From NCBI RefSeq assembly GCF_016862215.1, contig NZ_BOMN01000108.1, positions 62,001 to 126,000 of the forward strand: a stretch of 64,000 nt of DNA, given 5' to 3'. This stretch comes from Winogradskya humida. GTDB lineage: Bacteria > Actinomycetota > Actinomycetes > Mycobacteriales > Micromonosporaceae. The translations under genes were made by a program, and so were the position numbers. The notes below the pieces were generated by a model. The model ran no database searches and was not told the DNA's origin. It saw nothing but the letters and a program-made list of their open reading frames with translations. Within the stretch, counting starts at the first letter, position 1, and each line of letters opens with the position of its first letter. Positions 22,601 through 25,491 of the stretch are shown here, piece after piece.

Positions 22601-23365
22601 CGCCTTGAACAGCGTCGCGTCACCCGGCCCGAAGTGCAGGATCTCGTCGCGCTGCCAGCGCAGGCGTTCATGGATCGCTTCGTGCCGGATCATCGCGCCC
22701 TTCGGGCGTCCGGTCGACCCCGAAGTGAAGATGACGTACGCAAGCCCGCGCGGATCGATCTCCTCACCCTGCCGGGACGGGATGCCGGCGGAGATCCGCT
22801 GCGAAGGAATGCGGGTCGCGGGAATGTCGGCGGCGGTCAGCACAAGTTTCGCACCGGCCTCGGCCAGGACCTGCTCACGGCGCTGCTCAGGCCAAGCAGG
22901 ATCGACAGGTACGAACGCCGCGCCGGCCACCATGATCCCGAGAACGGCGATCACCATCTCGGCCGATCGAGGCATCCCGACGCCCACCACGTCCTCGGCC
23001 CGGCTACCGACAACCCCGCCACCATCCGAACCGGATCCGGAGACCGAGCCGGAGCCAGGGATCGAGCCGGAGCCGGAGGCCGAGCCGGAGCCGGAGCCGG
23101 AGCCGGAGGCCGAGCCGGAGCCAGGGTTCGAGCCGGGGCCGGGAGTGCCGATGCCGCGCTCGCGCAACTGCCTGGCAAGGGCGAACACCCGCTCGCTGAG
23201 CTCGCCGTAGGTCAGCCGGGTCTCCCCCGCGACCAGCGCCAACGCCTGCGGGTGCCGCGCCGCCTCGGCAACGAAGGCATCGACCACGGTAGAGACCTCA
23301 GCGGGCGTGGTGTTGTTGTTCCACCGCGCCAGCGAAGATTCGATCCCTTGCAGCCCAGCCGTCAT
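1643..23365 (-). CDS. hexamodular siderophore NRPS (predicted fhOrn-X-hOrn-Thr-hOrn-Gly)
   Basis: This giant peptide synthetase has 7,240 residues and a GGAGGTG ribosome site before its ATG. Domains by approximate key-residue position: A1 from 25; T1 Ser 597; E1 HHVVVDGVS 763; C2 HHIVADGWS 1240; A2 1742; T2 2118; C3 2292; A3 2732; T3 3110; E3 3332; C4 HHILADGWS 3773; A4 4192; T4 4573; E4 4760; C5 5162; A5 5592; T5 5972; C6 6145; A6 6580; T6 6943; thioesterase GWSFGG Ser 7074, Asp 7102, His 7216. Pocket codes I read: A1 DINYWGGIGK, A3 and A5 DMENLGLINK, A4 DFWNVGMVHK, A6 DILQLGLVWK. The first four match coelichelin codes for formyl-hydroxyornithine, hydroxyornithine and threonine; the last matches glycine. 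A2 is non-canonical. T domains before E carry GGDS; T5 and T6 carry GGHS. The C-less start marks a loading module and the TE marks chain release. Substrate assignments are inference; domain order is seen. Confidence 0.95.
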   Translation of the reverse strand: MTAGLQGIESSLARWNNNTTPAEVSTVVDAFVAEAARHPQALALVAGETRLTYGELSERVFALARQLRERGIGTPGPGSNPGSGSASGSGSGSGSASGSGSIPGSGSVSGSGSDGGGVVGSRAEDVVGVGMPRSAEMVIAVLGIMVAGAAFVPVDPAWPEQRREQVLAEAGAKLVLTAADIPATRIPSQRISAGIPSRQGEEIDPRGLAYVIFTSGSTGRPKGAMIRHEAIHERLRWQRDEILHFGPGDATLFKAPLSFDISVNEILLPLVSGGYVVVAEPGGERDPQYLLDLIATEGVTFVYLVSSMLDVLLQLSRGTHQLDGLRHVWCGGEVLTPELFERFRAQLTTTLYHGYGPAEATIGVSHVIYRDHAERIATSIGRPNPHTQLYVLDDDLNPVGAGVTGELYAAGFLLGRGYVNAAALTGSRFVANPFSATGERMYRTGDLARWTGDGSLEFVGRADNQVKIRGMRLELEEVEAVASTNPAVRQAVVTVQDRHLIGYAVLSAPATADDLRAWCAGRLPEYMVPSVFVILDAFPLTANSKVDRRALPAPVLGGSRSRSPRTPAEVSLCEVFASVLGLDEVGAEDDFFALGGDSIVAIGAVRAARRAGFTLRARDLFANPTPASLALVVSASEPSKAAVVPPIGEVPATPIIAWLDEVGNAHDGFFQAITLPVSGDVSALVDGLLAAHDVLRGAIDGAVLTIAPVGSVSADDVLRVGEDLETTVARLSTDRLVAFSYLPAAGPAGPTGLAGSAGQLIVAVHHVVVDGVSLRVLAEDLRGGLPIEAAPTSFRQWASALRDADFSADLPFWTAAAQTSTRVLGDRPLDHDTDTVATEESLTVVLPDDIAERLLSAVPAAVHGGVNDALVAALALAVSPDEPFLLELEGHGREEDAVDLDLSRTFGWFTTLFPVPVDVTGLTPAAAVKAVKEQLRAVPRNGLSYGVLRYLAGHADLAVQPQVLFNYLGRFDSDEVVVERRDPRMPLPRALEVNAVTVGSQLSAVFSWPGRLLTHDQVQKLADRWIEQLTTIATDPAVAGHTPSDFPLVTLRQSEVDALGPDIRDVLPLTPLQAGLYFHATYAPGADPYVVQQLIHLDGPMDAERLRRAANALFDRHPNLAAAFRPAGDGDIVAVIGRALTGSGAVSGGLTGSGAVGGSAGLTGSGAFGGSAGLTGSGVFGGSAGVTGLGVEAPWRYVVGGDVDAVAAAERAEPFDLSRPPGMRYALVRTGVDRHTLVQTVHHIVADGWSVPLILNELLALYAGESLPTPPAFRDFLAHRGEGDPDAYAHLLDGVTEPTLLAPDAQQKAASIVTTVDGTAVQEVAQRFGVTVGNVIAAAWGVLVGRVAGADDVVFGSTVSGRTGDVPGVDRIAGLLINTVPARVRWTGSETLGDVVRRFATDQREVVEHEQTSLAEIQRRVGLPELFDTLVVIENYPAAAAHEDGVLRISGMDVIEAPHYPVTLMVKPGDTISITLTHRLPPETAERLLDQYVRVLTADVTTPVAAVSLLSDTDRADVLTRGIGAPPATANVSGAIGAGRIGSTDANVSGAIGATLSGASGGKRAGAVGATLSGASGGKLAGATGATFSGASGGKRAGAVGVTVPEMIGAVDPVGIAVRAGAAELTYAELWTRSGAVAATLHQAGVRRGDVVAVATRRSTELPVALLGVLRAGAAYLPVDPGYPAARIEFMLGDAEPVCVLADDLSNRALPPHDLPVVRLRTARGDAPDVHIGPHDAASVVYTSGSTGRPKAVVGTHGALANRLAWARDQWTGQVRVAKSSMSFIDGTTELLGGLVAGATVVVADETAASDGTALAILVADSGATQLLAVPSLAAALAETAPGKVRNLERWITSGEALDAGTVAVLAAASPGAELVNSYGASENTGDVLAGTVTPGGTVTLGRAVPGVRIYLLDAALEPVAPGAVGEIYVGGAQLARGYRGQGGATAARFVADPFTPGERLYRTGDLGRWIDDRVEFLGRNDDQVKVNGHRVELAEVEAALLRRLGVREAVAVARNRKSLHGYVVAESGETLDPQALLATLREELPAYLVPATVTVLDAVPLLPNGKRDRRALPDPVAAVATPPRTPREAQVVTRLAESLGAESIGVHDDFFARGGDSITAIRLVNLLARDGIVLSTQDIFRTRTAAAIAATADGPVVADTPVSAADEVWDLSPLQQGVYYQATYADGANTYIAQNVFDFDRRLDVAALELAFAALLDRHPTLRAAFVNDPRPQQRIAAHVPAVVTVLDGDPEQIAAEDRERPFDLTAPPLIRLTVVHGPDGTDRLLLTCHFLLWDGWSRELVLRELFALYDSRGETGVLPEEGPGFPDYLTWIAAQDRDASAAAWKAVLDEPTIVVPDAVGREPMLSDRILAALPTAVTTRLTEQARRAGVTLNSVLTAALGLVLGHRTGRGDVTFGTTVAGRPTGIAGIENVIGLFLNTVPARVAATPRTTVADLARRAQQDRLDLAPHEYLGLGDIQRAAGQDQLFDTLYVLQNFLADSTFDDLEAAQGIVDVQYTDTTHYPLTWVLTPGANLRVKLEYRPDVITAALAREMVDDLVAVLKHLADGLDVPAGSLNFGAARQLDGVAADIPDVTIAEMLAAQARRTPELTALVFGDVRLTYAELDARIDAVARGLVARGAGPERLVALALPRGIDMVVALFAVLRAGAAYLPLDLDLPAERRQTMLDDARPLLVLSTLDGLAQDDGPATHPDFRGDRLDRPAYVIYTSGSTGKPKGVVTPYRGLTNMQLNHRAEIFDPTVARARAAGVERLRIAHTVSFSFDMSWEELLWLVEGHEVHVCDEELRRDATALVAYCREHGIDVINVTPTYAHHLFGEGLLDGHRMWLVLLGGEAVTDSVWSRLSDPDGPIGYNLYGPTEYTINTLGAGTPDSATPTVGRPIFNTTGYVLDDWLRPVPFGVVGELYIAGAGLARGYLDRPALTASRFVAGPDGSRLYRTGDLVRERPDGTLDFLGRSDDQVKIRGYRIELGEVESAVAAVPGVRQAAVLARDGKLHAYLVGPVSPADVRAALIERLPSYMVPSLYAVVDALPLTVNGKLDAKALPEATPILGVARGPRDDRERLLADIYAEVLGLPQVGIDDDFFTIGGDSISSISVAGRARKAGLHVTPRDVFRRRSVQALAAALPATVVETVTADGGLGDVALTPMLAETVKSATPLGHFYQSMSWHTPATLTRDRLETILQALLDRHDLLRASFNETLPIPAPVLNDAGLQVPAAGLNDAGLQVPAAGLNDAGLKVPAAGLNDAGLKVRAAGLHAAGLQVPAAGLRASGLITEGPIDEEAEVARLDPANGIMLRAAWDGRRLLLVIHHLVIDGVSWRIITDDLRRAARGEELEPVGASFRTFAAAQPAFEGQENFWRRTLAGPRPLLGDRPADPATDTAETVRSISVTLPAEVTVPLLTTVPAAFFAGINDVLLTGLAVAVNRESGNAGAPVLVSLEGHGRTGDLDLSRTVGWFTAIHPVRLEPGTLTDLAAAARTVKEQLRAVPTDGLGYGSLRWLRDQDFGPAPEILFNYLGRFGSSALPDDWAQASPLREGVDPANPAMPLEINAHVTGDIFEATLSWPAGLLTEERVVALAEQWTTVLRELTTTDLAGHTPSDFPLVTGLTQDDVDAFAGATDVLPLLPLQEGMHFHSVVSEVDTYAVQQVASLSGEVDPARLRAAVETAVRRHDALRASFRELRDGRIVQVIADEVQVPWQELDLTGTPEAHARLEEFAAAELAQPFDLARPPVLRYALVSLSPTDHRLVETMHHILADGWSYPLVFSDVVAAYHGRALPHLTATFRDHIESVVTRSSSDARAAWSTALAGVEPTVLYPDISTVSHHESVYAYVDGISSAARAHGITVSTLIHGAWGLLLGRLLGRDRVVFGSTVSGRGGELPGVESIVGLLINTVPVPMAWRPDEPLADVLRRLQEQQTDVLDVQQVGLAELNRLAGVRELFDSMVVVENFPPVDGGDAQGLGVTGFTGTDSPHYPVSLVAFPGERLTLEIKYDAAVGVAAAQRLVDQVAYVLTQLISSLDEPVSALTLGAVPALPAAPPVPVSAGTLDLHDVSDRAAVDDLTYAQLEARANQLAHELIARGVRPESRVAVRLPRGADLVVALLAVVKAGGCYVPVDSAAPAARQEYILADAAPVCVIGSGGIDVAAPGQPTTRPVATHTGDNAAYVIYTSGSTGRPKGVVVTHRDVLALFAAASQLFDFGPDDVWTMFHSYAFDFSVWELWGPLLHGGRLVTVPHDVARDPQRFRALLRDEKVTVLNQTPSAFYPLIEADSTANDRLALRYVVFGGEALDLSRLAPWYARNKTPLLVNMYGITETTVHVSFRALDPADVTRPSIIGAALPGLTVHVLDAYLQPVPEGVTGEMYVAGEQLARGYLDRPGLTATRFVANPFGPGRLYRSGDLARWEDGELVYLGRSDHQVKVRGYRIELGEIETALLALPGVANTAVIVRDGRLVAYLVSRPGSRPDVDAVRDHLATVLPVYMVPAAFVTLPALPLTVNGKLDREALPAPARTVAASSVALSDENPAVTTLRGLFAEVLSLDAVPADGDFFSLGGDSIVAIQLVNRAKRSGVKLSPRDVFLKRTPMALAGAALPVAGAAAVTPAVSDGVGEVALLPIVHRLAELGGGINRLHQADLIRTPAGATPARLRAALDKLVAHHDALRLRLSRPAPMLWSQEITATGSGSVSLNTVDGIEAATILREAEAAVSRLDPEAGRVLEAVFFDAGPGEQGRLLLVAHHLVVDGVSWQILTEDLRQAYEAAELDPVTTSLRSFARTVGEEAGTAARMAEFPQWQLALAPGAELDPQAVTFGLTVGQTRDHEVRIPVDPSVLTGDVTATLLTALHTAVNRWRGTEAELVVDVERHGREPVGDADLSRTVGWFTSIAPVRLPDTRAGDAPAGDKPAGDGAAGDGLGYGMLRYVNPRSAAALARLGTPQVLFNYLGRFTSDAGDWSSADEDIRVRPDDDLGTPYLLEINVAARGSELHAVLTYADEGLGLDAVTAIADGWAAELAPVDERTWPLSPLQEGLYFQAKLAGDADVYVAQNAFDVNYRLDVAALERAFAAMLAAHPAARLAFTDDGAILRRDVPVTVEVIENPADLEAVMIADRTRPFDLAHAPLARLTVVRLPDGRDRLLFTYHLLLWDGWSRELVLRDLFGAYAGRPVQPEGASFTDYLEWIARQDIQESVEAWTRALEGAEPTILYPAAAGTEPVLATSLAVQLTEEQTARLTDQARAAGVTLNAVLSTALGLVLSHATGRPEALFGTTVAGRPTELDGIEEVVGVFLNTVPQRVSFAATEPVRDVLSRVQDERIELMAHEFVGLGDIQRATGRGQLFDSLYVLQNFLDDNTFDDLEAEHGIVGVESVDATHYPLTWVATPGRALRIRLEYRSDVVTATEAASLLDRLRTVLETFDTDRTVGAIALPATEPQTGVAADIPDITIAEMLAEQAARTPTAAALTHAGATLSYAELDGRVSAVARGLRSRGAGPETIVGLALPRGVDMVVALFAVLRAGAAYLPLDLDLPPERRQTMVDDAQPVFVLDSLAGLYQEIGEPWLDDFAPGTPGRLDRPAYVIYTSGSTGRPKGVVTPYRGLTNMQLNHRDAIFGPTIDAAGGRVLTIAHTVSFSFDMSWEELLWLVEGHHVHVADEELRRDGRALVAYCAEHKVDVVNLTPTYAQALLDEGLLAGTHRPCLVLLGGEAVSEKLWTTLRDTDGVAGYNLYGPTEYTINTLGGGTSDSVTATVGKPIFNTVGYVLDSWLRPVPRSVAGELYIAGAGLARGYLNRPGLTAARFVAGPDGSRLYRTGDLVRERPDGNLDFLGRTDDQVKIRGYRIELGEVETAVSAVPGVRQSAVLARDGALVAFIVGDATPAQVRAALADRLPSYMVPSLFATVDVLPLTVNGKLDTSALPAPAPVAKASRPPADDRERRLCEVFAEVLGLPSFGVEDDFFDAGGHSLTALRLIGRVRAELGGDLSLRALFDARTPEKLARATSGPARAALIAQKRPEVLPLSPAQQRLWLLDQLDPGSSAYNYPLLVRLGGRPDLGALSLALGDVVARHEVLRTLIRSSAQHIVPPPASITVETATPAADLVARPFDLAEDLPIRAAVVDEGSSSVLVLVLHHIAMDEWSDGPLLRDLDIAYAARIAGHAPAYEPLPVQYADYVLSLTPANGDFWREALAALPEEITLPSDGARTVAKKAAGLVSATLPASLIDRLREIARGESASLFMALHAALATLLARHGAGTDVPIGSPTSGRGDAALDDLVGFFVNTIVLRADLSGDPTFIELLRRVRTADLAAFEHADVPFQQVVELVNPPRVPGRNPLFQVMIGYFHRPASGELLLGLPVLAAPDFAADPKVDLNVTFIDGGPDGVEVTCEYDADRFAAPTAGRLLDRLETLLTAFAGEPATPVFQAPMLAAADTTDLLSWQTVPAAPSRTDAGHSGLALVTSASPFSVEEIDYAAGSVAAKLIEYGVAPGSIVGIGLPRSADLVIAVLGVRKAGVAYLPLDPAFPAARRDFMVEDARPALIIDENFMAEITPAPAPVVQAPSPDAAAYVIYTSGSTGRPKGVVVTQRNLESFLDALPLMPGERLLAVTTLSFDISVLEILGTLRAGGTIVLASPDEVRDPRLLAAMIERHKITAMQATPSLWAALLEASDTDLSSVRALVGGEALPASVAASLRSRAASVVNLYGPTEVTVWATSEAVAEDWNGSIGRPLPGVSAYVLDGLLQAVPPGVAGELYLGGPQVARGYLGRPGLTATRFVAGLDGARLYRTGDLARWRDGHLEYLGRTDHQVKVRGFRIELEEIEAVALSHPSVTRAVVVVRGDRLVAYLTVAPEFSQASLTALFESSLPGYMIPAVCQVLGTLPLTPNGKVDRNALPEITLPATPVSETPRSRMEAAVARLMAAVLGLESVGVHDDFFALGGHSLLLVRLATALRDELGADVPVARLFTAPTVAGVARLLDGETPGGDGLAPVLSLSPGRHGTPLFCFAPASGLAWQFAGLKRFVDAPLIGLQSPLLAGGSLPATMTALAVEHADRIESAQPAGPVRLLGWSFGGALALCTAAELQGRGREVTFVGMLDARRDAVSAPSTVAGLLTEMGYTVPSANLTVEEAVGFVRDAGGAVASLTDAQIARVLENYLASDRLMASAEYTPFDGEVFFVEATVPEQGFNGPGAPAWSPLITATTVHELPVAHSELLDPATLEKLGPLLSAELGGIS
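8576..8640. repeat. 15-bp in-frame repeats inside E4
   Basis: Degenerate 15-bp units encode a run of Ala-Gly-Asp-Xaa repeats (APAGDKPAGD) between the E-domain motifs RTVGWFTS and GLGYGMLRY. Family members usually have a shorter loop here, so this looks like a local expansion. Confidence 0.65.
13504..13684. repeat. 36-bp in-frame tandem repeat inside E3
   Basis: About five 36-bp units encode the 12-residue motif AAGLNDAGLQVP with few changes. It interrupts the N-terminal half of the third epimerisation domain, before its HHLVIDGVS motif. The units are nearly identical in DNA, which suggests recent expansion. Confidence 0.85.
18563..18706. repeat. 48-bp in-frame tandem repeat in the C2-A2 linker
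   Basis: Three consecutive 48-bp units encode a 16-residue motif (GATLSGASGGKRAGAV), flanked by diverged partial units up to about 18790. They lengthen the linker between condensation domain 2 and adenylation domain 2. Confidence 0.85.
19798..19950. repeat. 36-bp in-frame tandem repeat inside C2
   Basis: About four 36-bp units encode a 12-residue Gly/Ser-rich motif (GLTGSGAFGGSA). They lie in the N-terminal lobe of C2, between the DRHPNLAAAF region and the HHIVADGWS catalytic motif. Confidence 0.85.
23027..23140. repeat. 6-bp based Gly-Ser repeat inside A1
   Basis: A run of GAGCCG-type hexamers encodes about 40 residues of Gly-Ser/Ala (for example SGSASGSGSGSGS). It sits between core motif A1 (LTYGELSER) and the A2 region (PRSAEMVIAVLG) of the first adenylation domain, where other modules have about ten residues. 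Confidence 0.85.
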
Positions 23366-23421
23366 GTGCCCCGCACCTCCGATGTAGAACGCCCACGAGG
23401 GCGCGCGTCACCGACGCGAAT

Positions 23422-23440
23422 TTAGGTTAGCCTAACCTCT
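23422..23440. promoter_or_regulatory. iron box upstream of the NRPS
   Basis: The 19-mer TTAGGTTAGCCTAACCTCT matches 16 of 19 positions of the DmdR/IdeR consensus TTAGGTTAGGCTAACCTAA, with perfect 7-bp half-sites. It lies 57 bp upstream of the NRPS start codon, so repression by a ferrous-iron-loaded DmdR1/IdeR-type regulator is expected. Confidence 0.88.
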
Positions 23441-23483
23441 GATCAACACCAGACCGCCCTCCCTCAACCCCCGAATCCCGGCC

Positions 23484-23576
23484 CGGCCCGACTGCCGGCC
23501 CGGCCCGACTGCCGGCCCGACTGCCGGCCCGACTGCCAGCCCGACTGCCAGTCCGACTGCCAGCTCAACTGCCGGC
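23484..23576. repeat. 12-bp tandem repeat between NRPS and exporter genes
   Basis: About seven or eight head-to-tail copies of a CGGCCCGACTGC-like unit drift slightly across the array. They fill most of the 23441-23685 gap, where I see no gene. Confidence 0.75.
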
Positions 23577-23685
23577 CAGACCGAGTGCCAGACGGCCAGA
23601 CCCCGGATGCCGATCGAAGTGGCGTAACGCGCGCAGGCGAAAGCGGCCCGAGCCAGACACAGCCCGGACCACCCGCCAAAGTCAC

Positions 23686-25491
23686 TCAGTCGCCGGCCGA
23701 AGACCCCGGCGAACCAGACCCCGACGCCGAACCCGGCGACGCAGAAGCAGAGGCAGAGGCAGAAGCCGGGGTCCGCGCCGACCAGGCAGCCCACAACCCG
23801 GCATACCGCCCACCGGCAGCAACCAGCTCCTCATGCGGCCCTGATTCCACAATCGACCCGTGCTCCATCACGATCACCCGGTCAGCGGCGGCAGCCTGGG
23901 TAAGCCGATGCGCAACCACCAGCGCCGTACGCCCCTCAAGAGCAGCAGCAGCGGAGTCCTCAAGATCCCGCGCACCGGCACTACCAGCCTCAGCCGTAGC
24001 CTCGTCAAGCACCGCGACGGCCGGATCAAGCAGCACCAACCGGGCAAGGCCAAGTTGCTGAGCCTGCGCCGCGGTCAATTCGTGCTCACCGTCACCGACG
24101 AGCGTGTCCAACCCCTCAGGTAGCGCTTGCGCCCAGGTCAGAGCCCCGACCCGGGACAGCGCGGCCAGCGCGTCCTCCGTGGTCGCACCCGGCCGGGCCA
24201 GACGCAGATCCTCGATGAGCGGCCCGGCGAAGACGTGTGTCTCCTGGCTGACGATCGCCACGGTTCGAGGGGGCAGGTCCGGGACCGGGACGCCGTCGAC
24301 GTACGCGCAGCCTTGTGAAGGTCGCAGGATGCCGGCGGCGATCGACGCAGCTGTTGTTTTGCCCGCCCCGGTCGAACCGACCAGCGCGACCCGCTCGCCC
24401 GGCTCGACCCGCAGTGACACCTCGTGCAGGACCGGGGTGACGCCGTCGTAGCTGAAGCTGACCTTGTCGAGGGTGAGGGCCGAACCGGCGGGCCGGTCAC
24501 CGGACGGCACAGCGGGCACGTCCATGCGTACGACTCCGACCAGGCGGCCGAGGCTCGCGCCCGCGGCCTGCACGTCGTCGAAGGTGAACATGAGCATGGC
24601 GACCGGGTTGAAGAGGCGGTGGAACAGCAGTGCCGCCGCCGAGGTCTCGCCGACCGTCACGGAGCCGTTGCGGACCAGCCAGAAGCCGGTTACGAGGATC
24701 ACTGCCAGGCCGAAGAACTCGGCGCGGTTGATCCGGGCACCGAAGCGGGTGAAGAGGATGAAGACGTTCACCGAGATGTCGCGGGCCTTCGCGGAAGCCG
24801 TGCCGATCTCGGCCTGGTGCCGGTCCTCGAGCCGGTACGCGTGCACCGTCCGTAACCCCTGCATGCTCTCCACCAGCAGCTGGGACCGTTCGGCGACGGC
24901 CGCGCGCTCCTGGGCGTACCGCGGGGCGGCCTTCGGCAGGTACCAGCGCAGGGCGAACACGTAGAACGGCACCGCGACGGCGCCGGCGAGGCCGAGCCGC
25001 CAGTCGATGCCGGCCATCGCCACGAGGCTGAGGAGGCCGAGCAGCACTGCCGAGATCACCTGCGGCAGCACCTCGGAGACGGCCTTGCCGATGGCGGCGA
25101 TGTCCGCGCCGACCCGGGAGAGCAGGTCACCGCGGCCGGCCCGGTCCAGGACCAGCGCGGGCAGGCGCAGCGCGGTCGCGACAGTGCTTTCGCGCAGGTC
25201 GGCGAGCATCCGGGAGCCGAGCCGCCCGACCAGGTACGTCGACAGTCCCGTCGCGGCGCCCCCGATCAGCGCGGACACGACGATGACCACGGAGATCGGG
25301 ATGATGGCGGAGGCACCGGCACCGTCGCGGACCTGGTCGACGAGGCGGCCGAGCACGTACACGGGAATGATCGTCGCGATGGCCGCGACGACGCCGGCGG
25401 CCAGTGTGTAACTGACCTCTGCCTTGCGGGTCCGCAGTTCGGCCCGGAGCCACGCGCGGCTCTCTTCGGACGATGCAATGGGGAGGGTCAT
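23686..25491 (-). CDS. ABC exporter half-transporter, TMD-NBD (catalytic-site donor)
   Basis: A 601-residue fused exporter with about six membrane segments in residues 20-300 and a C-terminal nucleotide-binding domain. It has a good Walker A (GSTGAGKTT, about 375), Walker B with catalytic Glu (AVLDEAT) and H-loop His (VAHRLTQ). Its signature motif is degraded to LTAAQ instead of LSGGQ. It overlaps the upstream exporter gene by 4 bp (ATGA), so the two should be co-translated and form a heterodimer. Position between mbtH and the NRPS, as for exporters in coelichelin-type loci, suggests it exports the siderophore. The last 25 residues are an Ala/Ser/Gly repeat tail. Confidence 0.9.
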   Translation of the reverse strand: MTLPIASSEESRAWLRAELRTRKAEVSYTLAAGVVAAIATIIPVYVLGRLVDQVRDGAGASAIIPISVVIVVSALIGGAATGLSTYLVGRLGSRMLADLRESTVATALRLPALVLDRAGRGDLLSRVGADIAAIGKAVSEVLPQVISAVLLGLLSLVAMAGIDWRLGLAGAVAVPFYVFALRWYLPKAAPRYAQERAAVAERSQLLVESMQGLRTVHAYRLEDRHQAEIGTASAKARDISVNVFILFTRFGARINRAEFFGLAVILVTGFWLVRNGSVTVGETSAAALLFHRLFNPVAMLMFTFDDVQAAGASLGRLVGVVRMDVPAVPSGDRPAGSALTLDKVSFSYDGVTPVLHEVSLRVEPGERVALVGSTGAGKTTAASIAAGILRPSQGCAYVDGVPVPDLPPRTVAIVSQETHVFAGPLIEDLRLARPGATTEDALAALSRVGALTWAQALPEGLDTLVGDGEHELTAAQAQQLGLARLVLLDPAVAVLDEATAEAGSAGARDLEDSAAAALEGRTALVVAHRLTQAAAADRVIVMEHGSIVESGPHEELVAAGGRYAGLWAAWSARTPASASASASASPGSASGSGSPGSSAGD

